Shown: positions 1-8,577 of the stretch, piece after piece
How positions within the stretch are numbered: the first letter of the stretch is position 1
Layout of the letters: each line of letters opens with the position of its first letter
Source: Acidobacteriota bacterium
GTDB lineage: Bacteria; Acidobacteriota; UBA4820; DSQY01
Reading direction: 5' to 3'
NCBI GenBank assembly: GCA_021833665.1
Contig: JAKBES010000001.1
Span: 13,489-51,235 of the forward strand
Length of the DNA: 37,747 nt
Program-made: the position numbers and the translations under genes
The notes under the pieces: generated by a model
What the model was told of the DNA's origin: nothing
Databases searched by the model: none
Seen by the model: the letters and a program-made list of their open reading frames with translations, nothing else

Positions 1-34
1 GCGCTGCATGAGCTTCTCGGCAGCTCGCTGGCGC

Positions 35-1204
35 TCAAGGCGCCCGGCGCGCAGCCAGCGCGCCCTTGAATAGAGACACGGGCATCCGGAGGGCCAGCCA
101 GGCCAGAAAACCCTGGTAGGAGAGGTTCTGCATGGGGACTTCGAGGTAGCGCTCGAGGACCCGCCGGTCCCCTGCGAAGATCCTGAGAAGCAGGTCGGGG
201 AACCGATGCATCAGCCTCGTCACGAGGAGGGAGTAGCCGAGATTCCTTCCGAACTCCGAATGGCACCGCGCCGTATAGCCCCTGGCACCCGCGCAGAAAT
301 CTTCATGGCCGCGGAGGCTCTCGTGAACCGATTCGGCCGCGAGCTGGCCCGATCGGATGGCGTAGGCGATTCCCTCGCCGTCAAAGGGATCCACGAAACC
401 CGCCGCGTCCCCGGCCAAAAAAAGCCGGTTGGCCGCGAGGGTTCTGCGAACCCCGCCGCACGGGATGAAGTGCCCCCGTGGCCTGAGGTCCCTCGCCGGA
501 ATGCCCAGGCCCTCACAGAAGCCCTCGAACGCCTCTCGTGGCCGGGGGAACCGATCTCGAAGGCCCCCCACGCCCACGGAACAGTAAGAGCCATGGGGGA
601 AAACCCAGCCGTAGCCGAAGGCAGCTACCCCGAAGTGGATGTCCACCAGTCCCGGCGGGAGGGGCGCGGTGGCGGCGGGGACCCTAGCCTCCAGGCAGAT
701 TCCCGACTCGGCCGGCGTATCTTGAGGTCGGACCCGCTGGCAAAGGTTGCCGTGGGCTCCGTGGGCCAGGATGGCGGCACGGGCCCGCACCTCTCCCGCC
801 GGCGTCCGCAGAAGGACGGTGCGGCCCTCGTCCTGAACGTCCCTCACGTGCGCCGTCCTGTGTTCCGCCCCGCTCTCCTGCGCTTTTTGCAGGAGGAAGG
901 AATCGAAGCGCTCCCGGCTCACCAGGACGGCGATCCGCTCCGAACACCTCCCCTCGGAGGACAGGGCGCCGTAGCACACGCGGGCTCCGTAGCACTCCGA
1001 GTCAAGCAGGTGGAGGGGAAGAGAGAAATCGAGATAGCCTTGGGCCCGATGGGAGACCGCTCCTCCGCACGTCTTTTCACGGGGCATGGCGGCCTTGTCC
1101 ACGAGGAGGACTCGAAGGCCGAGCTGGGAGGCGCGCCGCGCCGCGGAGCTGCCCGCCGGGCCCGCTCCGACGACGGCCAGATCGTAGGCTGCATTCGATG
1201 GCAT
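35..1204 (-). CDS. Geranylgeranyl reductase family FAD-dependent oxidoreductase
   Basis: A 389-aa flavoprotein of the geranylgeranyl-reductase/PHBH fold. The N-terminus carries the dinucleotide-binding motif GAGPAG (residues 13-18), followed by REKTCGG (about 42-48), a signature of this family. The second FAD motif, AGDAAGFVDPFDGEG, lies near 264-278, and GYGWVFP near 197-203 is also typical. Family members reduce isoprenoid double bonds in lipids or quinones, but the substrate cannot be read from sequence. I chose the ATG at 1204 because GAGGAG sits six bases upstream; a GTG nine codons earlier (1231) lacks a comparable site. It follows the M24 peptidase on the same strand after 119 bp, so it may be the last gene of the block or have its own start signal. 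It has no signal peptide and is probably cytoplasmic or membrane-associated. Family assignment is firm; physiological role is unknown. Confidence 0.85.
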   Translation of the reverse strand: MPSNAAYDLAVVGAGPAGSSAARRASQLGLRVLLVDKAAMPREKTCGGAVSHRAQGYLDFSLPLHLLDSECYGARVCYGALSSEGRCSERIAVLVSRERFDSFLLQKAQESGAEHRTAHVRDVQDEGRTVLLRTPAGEVRARAAILAHGAHGNLCQRVRPQDTPAESGICLEARVPAATAPLPPGLVDIHFGVAAFGYGWVFPHGSYCSVGVGGLRDRFPRPREAFEGFCEGLGIPARDLRPRGHFIPCGGVRRTLAANRLFLAGDAAGFVDPFDGEGIAYAIRSGQLAAESVHESLRGHEDFCAGARGYTARCHSEFGRNLGYSLLVTRLMHRFPDLLLRIFAGDRRVLERYLEVPMQNLSYQGFLAWLALRMPVSLFKGALAARRAP

Positions 1205-1244
1205 GCTAATCTCCTCACACAGCTCCGCCACCGGCGTGAACTTG

Positions 1245-1250
1245 ATCGTA
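1245..1250 (-). promoter_or_regulatory. Possible extended -10 promoter before the flavoprotein gene
   Basis: On the minus strand TG-A-TACGAT matches an extended -10 element about 40 bases upstream of the chosen start at 1204. No convincing -35 is present. The only other thing seen in the 119-bp gap is a short T-run upstream of it, so this is a weak call. Confidence 0.25.
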
Positions 1251-1323
1251 TCACGCCCGAAAAACCACGCCGCCGGGGCGCCGTATTCCCCGCGAGGCGA
1301 GGGGGGGCCAGGGCTGGGGCGCG

Positions 1324-2640
1324 CTAAAGGATGACGGTGCGCCTGGGCCGGGCCAGGGCTTTTTCGATCTCCCCGGGGTCCCTCGGGGCGTGCGTCATGC
1401 GCTCGGCGCCCTGAGGCGTAATCAGGACGTCGTCCTCGACGCGGACGCCCAGTTCTTCCGAGGCGATGTAGGCGCCCGGCTCGATCGTGATGACCACGCC
1501 GGGCTCGAGGGGAACCTCGTTGGAGCCCGCATCATGAGGTTCGAGACCCAGGTAGTGGCTGGTCCCATGGAAGAAGTAGGGCGCCAGTCCGGCTTCCGCC
1601 ATGACCTCCACGGCGGCCCGGTGGACGTCCTTGATAAGGACCCCCGGCGCGGCGGCTGCAAGGGCCGCCTCTTGAGACCGCAGAACCACGTCATAGACGG
1701 ACCGTTGGCGCCGGGTGAAGCGGCCCGACACGGGGTAGGTTCGCGTCACGTCGGCGCAGTAGAGGTCCTTGCGGCAGCCGATGTCGCAGACCACCAAGTC
1801 CCCCCGCGACATAATGCGGCGGTTTTTATCATAGTGCAGGGCGCAGGTGTTGGGGCCCGATCCGACGATGGAGGGGAAGGCCGTGCTCTGGGCTCCCAGG
1901 GACGTGAACGCATACTCCACCAGGGCCTGCACCTGATACTCGGCCATGCCGGGACGCAGGTGGCGCAGGATGGCCTCATGGGCTTGGTCGGTGATGGCCA
2001 TGGCCTCGCGCATGAGCGCGATCTCGCCTGGATCCTTGACCCTCCGCAGGGCTGCTACGAGCTTACCTGCGTGGTAAAACCGGAGGTGGGGATGGCTGGC
2101 GGCCAGGCGCTGGGCGAGGTGCTGAACCGGGCCCACCTGTCCCGGGGGGGAGTCGTCGGGAAGGTTGAGAAAGACGATCTCGGCTTCATGCAAGGGCCGG
2201 GCGAGGATCTCCTCGATCTGCTGGAAGGTGCCGATCAGAGGCAAACCCGTGAGGCGGGCCGCTTCCTGGCGCCTCGCGTCGGGCTCGCAGGCCTCCGTGA
2301 AATTGCCCGCGGATAGGACTTTGCCCGTCCACCGCTCCCGGGTGGGATCGGTGGCGGGGAGAAGGAGGACCTCCGTGTCCCGCGCGCGGGATACGGCGAG
2401 AAAGTAAAGGGAATCGGGACTCTGAACCCCCGTCAAATAATAGAAACCCGCGTCCGGACTGAACGTGCGCAGGCCGCGCTCCTCGCCCGAGAAGATGAGG
2501 GCCATCGCCGGACGCCCTGAGGCCGCGCCCCTGATGGCCTCCTTGAAGCGCTCTCGCCGGAGGGCGAAGCGTTCCCCGGGCGAGGGAGTCCGGGGGCCGC
2601 CTTTTCCCGCTCGGGTGCGAGAGGCGGCGGGGCGTCTCAC
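1324..2640 (-). CDS. pepP: Xaa-Pro aminopeptidase (M24B metallopeptidase)
   Basis: A 438-aa protein with the two-domain layout of aminopeptidase P, which removes an N-terminal residue preceding proline. The N-terminal creatinase-like domain includes FYYLTG near residue 66. The C-terminal pita-bread domain has all five expected metal ligands: D286 (VVCDIG), D297 (CADVTR), H362 (GTSHYLG), E387 (TIEPGA) and E402 (RVEDD). Together these predict a dinuclear Mn or Zn site. The GTG start at 2640 overlaps the stop of the bactofilin gene as GTGA, indicating translational coupling. The first 30 or so residues are basic and low-complexity, so a slightly later start cannot be excluded. No signal peptide is seen, so it is cytoplasmic. 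Its place after parB and bactofilin probably reflects co-transcription rather than a shared function. Confidence 0.9.
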   Translation of the reverse strand: MRRPAASRTRAGKGGPRTPSPGERFALRRERFKEAIRGAASGRPAMALIFSGEERGLRTFSPDAGFYYLTGVQSPDSLYFLAVSRARDTEVLLLPATDPTRERWTGKVLSAGNFTEACEPDARRQEAARLTGLPLIGTFQQIEEILARPLHEAEIVFLNLPDDSPPGQVGPVQHLAQRLAASHPHLRFYHAGKLVAALRRVKDPGEIALMREAMAITDQAHEAILRHLRPGMAEYQVQALVEYAFTSLGAQSTAFPSIVGSGPNTCALHYDKNRRIMSRGDLVVCDIGCRKDLYCADVTRTYPVSGRFTRRQRSVYDVVLRSQEAALAAAAPGVLIKDVHRAAVEVMAEAGLAPYFFHGTSHYLGLEPHDAGSNEVPLEPGVVITIEPGAYIASEELGVRVEDDVLITPQGAERMTHAPRDPGEIEKALARPRRTVIL

Positions 2641-3041
2641 GGCTTGCTCCCCTGCTTGGAGGCCGGTTCTGATGCGGGCGGGGCATCGGCCTTGCCGCCC
2701 AGCTTGACGGTCCCCTCAATGAAGCCCCCCTCCAGGACGGAGAGCGCCGGGGCGGCCATTTCCAGCTCACCCGCGATGCGCCCTTTGGGGTGGACCTCCA
2801 GACGGCTCTTGACGCGCACCTTTCCCTCTACCCGGCCATAGACGACCAGGGTGTTCACGTCGATCTCGCCCGAGACTTTGCCCTTCTCTCCGACCACGAG
2901 CCGGTCCGAGCGGGTGATTTTCCCTTTGAATTCCCCGTCCACGCGAAAGGTTTGGGAGAAGACCAGCGTCCCCTCCACGGCCACGCCTTCGCCCAGCATG
3001 CCCCCTACCTGCGGCGTCTCCGCCGGCCGTTTCATCATCAT
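2637..3041 (-). CDS. Bactofilin family cytoskeletal protein
   Basis: A 134-aa polymer-forming protein of the bactofilin (DUF583) family. The central region from about residue 15 to 105 shows the short beta-repeat pattern of a bactofilin right-handed beta-helix, for example GTLVFSQTFRVDGEFKG and KGKVSGEIDVNTLVVYGRVEGKV. It is flanked by a short N-terminal tail and a Pro/Ser/Lys-rich C-terminal tail. Three consecutive ATG codons occur at 3041, 3038 and 3035. The first is preceded by GGAGGG at eight bases and forms an ATGA overlap with the parB stop, so I start there rather than at the in-frame ATG at 3071. Bactofilins form filaments without nucleotide and act as scaffolds at poles or cell-wall growth sites. 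Coupling to parAB suggests a link with chromosome segregation, as known in myxobacteria. Confidence 0.88.
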   Translation of the reverse strand: MMMKRPAETPQVGGMLGEGVAVEGTLVFSQTFRVDGEFKGKITRSDRLVVGEKGKVSGEIDVNTLVVYGRVEGKVRVKSRLEVHPKGRIAGELEMAAPALSVLEGGFIEGTVKLGGKADAPPASEPASKQGSKP

Positions 3042-3886
3042 CGCGACTCCCTCCGCTGTCCCTGGAGCCATTGGAAGAGGCGGTGCAGCTCCTGCTCATC
3101 TCGAAATCGCACCGAAACCTCTCCGCCTCGCCCGCGCCGCCGGATCTCCACGGGCATGCCCAGCTCCATGGAGAGGCGCTGGGCCGCCGCCGCCGTGTCC
3201 GGATCCACCGCGCGCTTGCCTCGGGCCTTGGCCTGAACGCGCCGGTGAAAGGCCTCCGCTTCTCTGACCGAGAGCCCTCGCTTGAGAACCTCCTCCAGGA
3301 GGGCCTCCTGCTCTTCCCGCCGCTTCTGGGACAGGATGGCCTTGGCGTGACCCGTGGTGATCTGGCCGGCCTCAAGGGCGTCCAAGGCCATCTTGGGCAA
3401 GTGAAGAAGGCGCAGGGTGTTGGCCACCGTGGCCCGCTCCTTGCCAACCTTCCGCGCGACCTCCTCCTGGCTCAGGTCCAGATCCTCCACGAGCACCTGG
3501 TAGGCGCGGGCCTGTTCAACCGGGTTCAAATCCTCGCGCTGGAGATTTTCAACGAGCGCCAGCTCGAGCATTTGGGCGTCCGCCGTCTCCCGGACGATGA
3601 CGGGCACCCGCTGGAGGCCCGCGCGCTGAGCGGCCCGCCACCTCCGTTCTCCCGCGATGATCTCGTATTTGCCGTTGCTGGGCCGCACGAGAATGGGCTG
3701 GAGGACCCCGTTCGCTCGAATAGAGCGGGCGAGGTCCTCGAGGGCCTCCGTCTCGAACCGGGCCCGAGGCTGGCTTGGATTGGGCTGGAGGCGATGAACC
3801 TCAACCTCCAGAACGCGGCGGGGCTCGGACCCGGGGGCGTTGAGGAGGGCGTCGAGGCCTCGGCCGAGGGCGTTTTTAGCATTCAT
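3038..3886 (-). CDS. parB: Chromosome-partitioning protein ParB (CTP-dependent clamp)
   Basis: A 282-aa chromosomal ParB/Spo0J. It carries the conserved N-terminal NALGRGLDALL segment that in relatives stimulates ParA. It then has the CTP-binding boxes, with GERRWRAA at residues 79-86 and ENLQRED at 113-119. A helix-turn-helix DNA-binding domain follows at about 137-165, and a C-terminal dimerisation region closes the protein. ParB loads at parS and spreads along DNA as a CTP-gated clamp to organise the origin region. The ATG at 3886 lies inside the last codons of parA (11-base overlap), and its stop overlaps the bactofilin start, so parA-parB-bactofilin is translationally coupled. Two perfect parS sites occur in this window at 4790 and 9886. 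Length and motifs are normal for the family. Confidence 0.97.
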   Translation of the reverse strand: MNAKNALGRGLDALLNAPGSEPRRVLEVEVHRLQPNPSQPRARFETEALEDLARSIRANGVLQPILVRPSNGKYEIIAGERRWRAAQRAGLQRVPVIVRETADAQMLELALVENLQREDLNPVEQARAYQVLVEDLDLSQEEVARKVGKERATVANTLRLLHLPKMALDALEAGQITTGHAKAILSQKRREEQEALLEEVLKRGLSVREAEAFHRRVQAKARGKRAVDPDTAAAAQRLSMELGMPVEIRRRGRGGEVSVRFRDEQELHRLFQWLQGQRRESR

Positions 3887-4640
3887 GGGCCATAAACTCC
3901 TGCGCTATCTGAAGATAGCTCTGCGCACCCCGTGAGGCGATGTCGTAGAGAATGATGGGTTTGCCGAAGGAGGGAGCCTCCGCCAAACGGATGTTTCTGG
4001 GGATAACGCCGTGATAGACCTTATCGCCGAAAAACCGCTGGACCTCCGAGGACACCTGCCGTCCCAGGTTGGTTTTTTGGTCCACCATGGTGAGGAGTAC
4101 GCCTCGAACCGCCAGGTCCGGGTTCAGTGATTCCCGGACCCGCTCCAGGGTTCGGAGCAGCTCGCTGACCCCCTCCATGGCGTAGTACTCCGCCTGGATG
4201 GGGATGAGCACCTCGTCGGCCGCCACCAAGGCGTTCAGCGTGAGCAGGCCCAATGAGGGAGGACAGTCAATTAAAATATAGTCGTATTGCTCCTTGACAG
4301 GAGCCAGGGCCTTCTTCAGAACGAACTCCCGTTCCTCCATCCCCGCCAACTCCACTTCCGCCCCGGCCAGGGAAATGGATCCCGGAAGGATGGAGAGGTG
4401 GGGCAGGTCCGAGTCGGCCACCGCTTCCTCCACCAGCGCGGCCCCGCTCAAGACGGCGTAGGCATTGAGGCCGTCCCGTGATTTAGAAATGCCCATGCCG
4501 GACGTGCAGTTGGCCTGGGGATCGAAATCCACGAGAAGGACCCTCTTCTCGGCGGCGGCGAGGCACGCACCGAGGTTGATGACGGTGGTGGTCTTCCCAA
4601 CCCCGCCCTTCTGGTTGGCAACAGCGACGATTAGACCCAC
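3876..4640 (-). CDS. parA: Chromosome-partitioning ATPase ParA (Soj)
   Basis: A 254-aa deviant-Walker ATPase of the ParA/MinD superfamily. The P-loop KGGVGKTT is at residues 11-18 and includes the signature lysine of the deviant Walker A; the Walker A' segment VDFDPQAN lies near 40. It binds DNA non-specifically as an ATP dimer and drives movement of ParB-parS complexes. The open frame continues 124 codons further upstream without family similarity. The real start is GTG at 4640, because TTGGAGGG precedes it by about seven bases and the protein then begins with the usual GLIVAVANQKGG. It lies 146 bp after rsmG, a gap in which I see no clear promoter or terminator. Its last codons overlap parB. 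Confidence 0.96.
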   Translation of the reverse strand: MGLIVAVANQKGGVGKTTTVINLGACLAAAEKRVLLVDFDPQANCTSGMGISKSRDGLNAYAVLSGAALVEEAVADSDLPHLSILPGSISLAGAEVELAGMEEREFVLKKALAPVKEQYDYILIDCPPSLGLLTLNALVAADEVLIPIQAEYYAMEGVSELLRTLERVRESLNPDLAVRGVLLTMVDQKTNLGRQVSSEVQRFFGDKVYHGVIPRNIRLAEAPSFGKPIILYDIASRGAQSYLQIAQEFMAHEC

Positions 4641-4786
4641 GGATTTCCCTCCAAGACAGGCAACCAATGTACCACGGGAGCCATGGGGGAGGATAGGGCC
4701 GGAGGCCATCGCGGGAGTGTGAAACGGGCCTTTGAGGGAGAGAGTATCAGGGGGAAAGCACGTCCCGTTTCGCAGCCCTTCGAGCC

Positions 4787-5362
4787 TTATGTTCCACGTG
4801 GAACACGTGCCAGGAGGAGGGGGACCGGCGGCACCGTGGGCAGGAGGCGTTCCTCCACCACCAGTCCGGCCTCGGAGGCCCACTTGGCGTAGCTTTGCTC
4901 CCGCTCCCCTCCGCTCCACACGGCCAGCACTCCGCCAGGGGCGAGGGCTTTGGACAGGCGCTTGAGAAGGCCGTGGCGCAGATGCACACCCCGCACCGTG
5001 ATGACATCCCACCTCTGCGTCCCTCCCTGGCGAAGGACCACCTCGACGGGGACGTTCTCCACCTGAACGTGCAGGCCGAACGCGGCGGCCGCCTCCCTCA
5101 GAAAGGCAGTTTTCTGGCGGCTCGGCTCGGTGCAGGTCACGTGCAGATCGGGACGCAGCAGGGCCAGCGGAATGGCCGGAAACCCGCCTCCGGAGCCCAC
5201 GTCCAGGAGGCGGGCGCCCTGGGGCAGGTCGTCCAGGATCGCCAGGGAGGGCTTTACGCCCAGCGCCATGGCTTCCTCAGGGCCCTTGAAGGCCGTGAGC
5301 CTGTAGGTCTGGTTCCATTTGAACAGGAGGGCGAGAAAGTCCTCCACGCTAGGGACCGCCAT
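4787..5362 (-). CDS. rsmG: 16S rRNA (guanine527-N7)-methyltransferase RsmG
   Basis: A 191-aa SAM-dependent methyltransferase that modifies G527 of 16S rRNA. It shows the family N-terminal segment WNQTYRLTA near residue 16 (normally WNxxxNLTA, here with Arg). The SAM-binding motif [17 protein letters not shown] follows near 52-68, and a basic RNA-contact region lies further on. It is slightly short compared with the usual 200-240 aa, mainly at the N-terminus. The ATG at 5362 overlaps the end of mnmG by 14 bases, the usual mnmG-rsmG coupling. The final codons are written by a parS palindrome, so the tail RVPRGT is probably dictated by the centromere site. Confidence 0.93.
   Translation of the reverse strand: MAVPSVEDFLALLFKWNQTYRLTAFKGPEEAMALGVKPSLAILDDLPQGARLLDVGSGGGFPAIPLALLRPDLHVTCTEPSRQKTAFLREAAAAFGLHVQVENVPVEVVLRQGGTQRWDVITVRGVHLRHGLLKRLSKALAPGGVLAVWSGGEREQSYAKWASEAGLVVEERLLPTVPPVPLLLARVPRGT
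4790..4805. other. parS centromere site 1 (in the 3' end of rsmG)
   Basis: The 16-bp sequence TGTTCCACGTGGAACA is a perfect palindrome and matches the bacterial chromosomal parS consensus. It lies in the last codons of rsmG and overlaps its stop by one base, 150 bp upstream of parA. It is the expected ParB loading site. Confidence 0.93.
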
Positions 5363-7211
5363 GGGCCCTCCTCTCCTGCTCCAGTGCGATGCGGATCACC
5401 GTAAGCGCCACGGGCGTCACGCCGGGGATCCGCGATGCCTGGTCCAATGTTTCGGGACGCACCGCCACCAGCCGCTCCACCATCTCGCCGCTGAGGTTGG
5501 GAAGTCCGCCGTACTCGAAATCCTCCGGTATCCTCCGCCCGCGCGCCTCCCTCGTTCTCCTCACCTGAGCGCGCTCCCGCTCCCGGTACCCCTGCGTCTT
5601 CACCTCCGCCTCGACGTCCAGGCCCACCCATCGGTCCCAGGCCAGCCCGGACAAGTCGGCCTTGAGGTCCGCCAGGGTCACCCCGGGGCGGCTCAGGACC
5701 TGGGCCAAGGGGAGGCTCTGGCCTTCCTCTTCCGCCCAGGTCGCCGACAGGGCTGCCATGAGATCGGAGAACCGCGTGGCCCGCTGGGCGAGGTCCGCCC
5801 GATCGTCCTCGGGATGGAGGCCATCCTTCTCCACGAGGTGCGTGAGCCGCCGGTAGGCGCTATGGCGGTCCAGAAGCAGGCGGTATTCGGCCCGGGACGT
5901 AAACATCCGGTAAGGTTCGGTGACGCCGCGTGTCACCAGGTCGTCCACGAGGACGGCGAGGTAGGTCTCCTCCCGCCCCGGCAAGAAAGGCTCCTCGCCC
6001 CTCAGGGCCCTCGCCGCGTTGAGTCCGGCCCAGAGTCCCAGGGCGGCCGCCTCCTCATAGCCCGTCGTCCCGTTGACTTGGCCCGCCAAGTAGAGTCCGG
6101 GCAAGGCCTTGTATTCCAGTGTCTCTCGCAGGGCCCGGGGGTCCACGTAGTCATATTCCACGGCGTAGCCGTACTTCAAGATCCGTGCGCCCTCCAGCCC
6201 GGGAATGCTGTGGACCACCTGATCCTGCACGTCCTTCGGGAGGGAGGTGGAGATGCCGTTGGGGTAGATCTCCTCCGAGTGCGCCCCGTCGGGTTCGAGG
6301 AAGACGTGATGCGTCTCGTTGTGGGGAAACCGCACCATCTTGTCTTCGATGGAGGGGCAGTAACGCGGTCCCCTCCCCTGGATGGCTCCGGCGAAGAGGG
6401 GCGATCTGTGAAGGTTTCCCTCGATGACCCTCCGTGTCTCCGAAGTCGTGCGGGTGAGGTAGCAGAGCTGCTGGGGCAGGAGGGGGAAGGGCTTGCTCAG
6501 CAGGGAGAAGGGCTCGGGATCAGGGTCACCGGGCTGAGGTTTGAGCTGGTCCCAGGCGATGGTGCTCCGGTCGAGCCGCGGCGGCGTCCCCGTCTTAAAC
6601 CTGCCCACGGGAAGCCCTAGACCTCGCAGGCACCTCGCCAATCCTGCGGCCGCGAATTCACCCATGCGCCCGCCCGGCGTCTGCTCCGGACCCACGTGCA
6701 TGAGCCCGTCCAGGAAGGTCCCCGCGGTGATGATCACGGCCCGGGCCGCCACCCGCCGGCCATCCTCGAGCTCCACGCCTGCGGCGCGGCCGCCGTGCAG
6801 CAGGAGCATCACCGCCCGCCCCTCCACGAGGCTGAGTCCCGAGGTTCCTTCGAGGATCCTGCGCACCACTCGATGATAGGCCAGGCGGTCCGTCTGGCAC
6901 CTCAGCCCCTGGACCGCCGGGCCCTTGCTGGCGTTGAGCAGGCGAAAGTGGATCCCCGTGGCGTCCGCCGCCCTGGCCATGAGGCCGCCCAGGGCGTCGA
7001 GCTCGCGAACCATGTGGCCCTTGCCGACGCCCCCGATGGAGGGGTTGCACGACTGCCTCGCGATGGCCGACAAGGATTCGGTTACCAGGACCGTCTCCAG
7101 CCCCTTGCGCGCCATGATCCGGGCCGCCTCGCAGCCCGCGTGGCCCGCGCCCACAACGACGGCATCACATGCGACTTCGAAGTTCTTATCCCCGGGCTCT
7201 CGGACCGCCAT
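5349..7211 (-). CDS. mnmG: tRNA uridine-5-carboxymethylaminomethyl modification enzyme MnmG (GidA)
   Basis: A 620-aa FAD protein that works with MnmE to install (carboxymethyl)aminomethyl groups at wobble U34 of certain tRNAs. The N-terminal Rossmann motif [13 protein letters not shown] is at residues 18-30. The GidA signatures [12 protein letters not shown] (55-66) and [19 protein letters not shown] (91-109) follow, and the C-terminal helical domain is complete. Length is standard. An N-terminal extension of about a dozen residues precedes the usual start, and no alternative start codon is available inside it. It begins 16 bp after mnmE and overlaps rsmG, so it belongs to the yidC-mnmE-mnmG-rsmG block. 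Confidence 0.97.
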   Translation of the reverse strand: MAVREPGDKNFEVACDAVVVGAGHAGCEAARIMARKGLETVLVTESLSAIARQSCNPSIGGVGKGHMVRELDALGGLMARAADATGIHFRLLNASKGPAVQGLRCQTDRLAYHRVVRRILEGTSGLSLVEGRAVMLLLHGGRAAGVELEDGRRVAARAVIITAGTFLDGLMHVGPEQTPGGRMGEFAAAGLARCLRGLGLPVGRFKTGTPPRLDRSTIAWDQLKPQPGDPDPEPFSLLSKPFPLLPQQLCYLTRTTSETRRVIEGNLHRSPLFAGAIQGRGPRYCPSIEDKMVRFPHNETHHVFLEPDGAHSEEIYPNGISTSLPKDVQDQVVHSIPGLEGARILKYGYAVEYDYVDPRALRETLEYKALPGLYLAGQVNGTTGYEEAAALGLWAGLNAARALRGEEPFLPGREETYLAVLVDDLVTRGVTEPYRMFTSRAEYRLLLDRHSAYRRLTHLVEKDGLHPEDDRADLAQRATRFSDLMAALSATWAEEEGQSLPLAQVLSRPGVTLADLKADLSGLAWDRWVGLDVEAEVKTQGYRERERAQVRRTREARGRRIPEDFEYGGLPNLSGEMVERLVAVRPETLDQASRIPGVTPVALTVIRIALEQERRAHGGP

Positions 7212-7227
7212 GCCTTGACCGCTCCAC

Positions 7228-8577
7228 CTATTTGCCTATACAAAACCGGGAAAATATCCGGTCGTAGAGATCTTCTACCGATCCGCCCGTGATGCATGCT
7301 TCCAGCGCGCGCTGTGCTTCCACGAGCCCCTCACAGGCCAGATCCTCCCCGCCGCCCTCCTCGGCCGTTTTGAGCGCCCAGAGGCATCCGGCAAGAGCGC
7401 CGCGGAGGGTTTCCACTTGGCGCTCCGACGACAGGACTTCCCGCCCCTTGGGGGCCGCCTCCTCCATCCACGCTCCCAGGCGCCCGGAGAGGCTTTCCAG
7501 GCCCGCCCCCGTCACGGCGCTGACGGAAACCGTGCCATCCGGCAGGAGACCCGCCTGGATGCCCAGATCGGCCTTGTTGGCCACAATCGCCACGGGAGTC
7601 TGGTTCAAGCGCCCCAGGAGAGCCTCCTCCTCCTGGCCCCAGCCCTTTCGGCCGTCGAACACCAGAACGGCACCATCGGCCATGCTCGCCGCGCTCAGCC
7701 CCCGCTCGACCCCCAAGCGCTCCACCGGGTCGCTGGTCGTGCGCACACCCGCCGTGTCCATGAGGATCAGCGGGTATCTCCCGATTTGAACGGATTCTTC
7801 AAGAACGTCGCGCGTGGTTCCCGGATGAGGCGTCACCAGGGCTCGCTCTCTCTTGAGAAGTGCGTTGAAGAGGGATGACTTACCGGAGTTCACGGGTCCC
7901 ACCAGAGCGAGCCGCCATCCCTCTCGAAGGTAGCGCAAGGCTGGAGCGGCCCGCAGGAGCCCCTCCATCTGCCCCGCCATGGACCGAAGGCGCTCCAGCG
8001 AACCCGCCAAGGCGACCTCGCCCACGTCTTCCGGAAAGTCGATGCCCGCCTCCCAGCCGGCTCGCAGATCCAGCACCTCGTCCAGCATGTCCCTGAGCTG
8101 CCCCTCGATACCCCTGCCCAATCCTCCCGCCAGCCCCGCCGCCTGCCCTTCCGTCTCCGCGTCCACCAGGGCGTTGACGGCCTCCGCCTCCATGACCGAG
8201 AGCTTGCCGTTGAGGAAGGCTCTGTACGAGAACTCCCCCGGCAATGCCATGCGGGCTCCGCCGGCACCCAGGAGATCGAGGACGCCGCGCACCACCCCCG
8301 GCGCACCGTGGACCTGCAACTCCACCACATCCTCCCCGGTGAGGGAGTCGGGACCCCGAAAATACACGGCGAGAGCCCGATCAAGGATCCCCTCGCCCGG
8401 TGCGCGCACGGCACCCAGGCACAAACGCCGGGGCCGCTCCCACGGGAGCGGCCCCTGCGGTACGAACAGCGATTTCAAGAGAGGTACGGCCTCGGGCCCG
8501 CTCAGCCTCACGATCCGGATGCTCCCCCGGCCCGGAGGGGTGGCCTCGGCGGCGATCGTGCCCGACAGGTCCCTCAT
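7228..8577 (-). CDS. mnmE: tRNA modification GTPase MnmE (TrmE)
   Basis: A 449-aa GTPase, partner of MnmG in U34 tRNA modification. The tetrahydrofolate-binding N-domain occupies roughly residues 1-120 and a helical domain surrounds the inserted Ras-like G domain. G motifs are G1 GPVNSGKSS (227-235), G2 PGTTRD (252-257), G3 DTAG (274-277) and G4 NKAD (334-337). In G1, Val stands where Pro is usual (GxPNxGKSS). The C-terminus is the invariant CIGK (446-449), whose cysteine is conserved in the family. The frame is open further upstream, but ATG at 8577 gives the normal N-terminus and overlaps the yidC stop by one base (TGATG). The jag/khpB gene that often separates yidC and mnmE is absent. Confidence 0.97.
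   Translation of the reverse strand: MRDLSGTIAAEATPPGRGSIRIVRLSGPEAVPLLKSLFVPQGPLPWERPRRLCLGAVRAPGEGILDRALAVYFRGPDSLTGEDVVELQVHGAPGVVRGVLDLLGAGGARMALPGEFSYRAFLNGKLSVMEAEAVNALVDAETEGQAAGLAGGLGRGIEGQLRDMLDEVLDLRAGWEAGIDFPEDVGEVALAGSLERLRSMAGQMEGLLRAAPALRYLREGWRLALVGPVNSGKSSLFNALLKRERALVTPHPGTTRDVLEESVQIGRYPLILMDTAGVRTTSDPVERLGVERGLSAASMADGAVLVFDGRKGWGQEEEALLGRLNQTPVAIVANKADLGIQAGLLPDGTVSVSAVTGAGLESLSGRLGAWMEEAAPKGREVLSSERQVETLRGALAGCLWALKTAEEGGGEDLACEGLVEAQRALEACITGGSVEDLYDRIFSRFCIGK

Noticed and set aside
1-34. Start of another minus-strand gene at ATG 10
   Set aside because: Only three codons are inside the window and no convincing ribosome site precedes them, so no gene can be supported.
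4641-5012. N-terminal extension of ParA by 124 residues
   Set aside because: The extension shadows rsmG and the intergenic gap and has no ParA similarity. A good ribosome site and the normal ParA start are at 4640.
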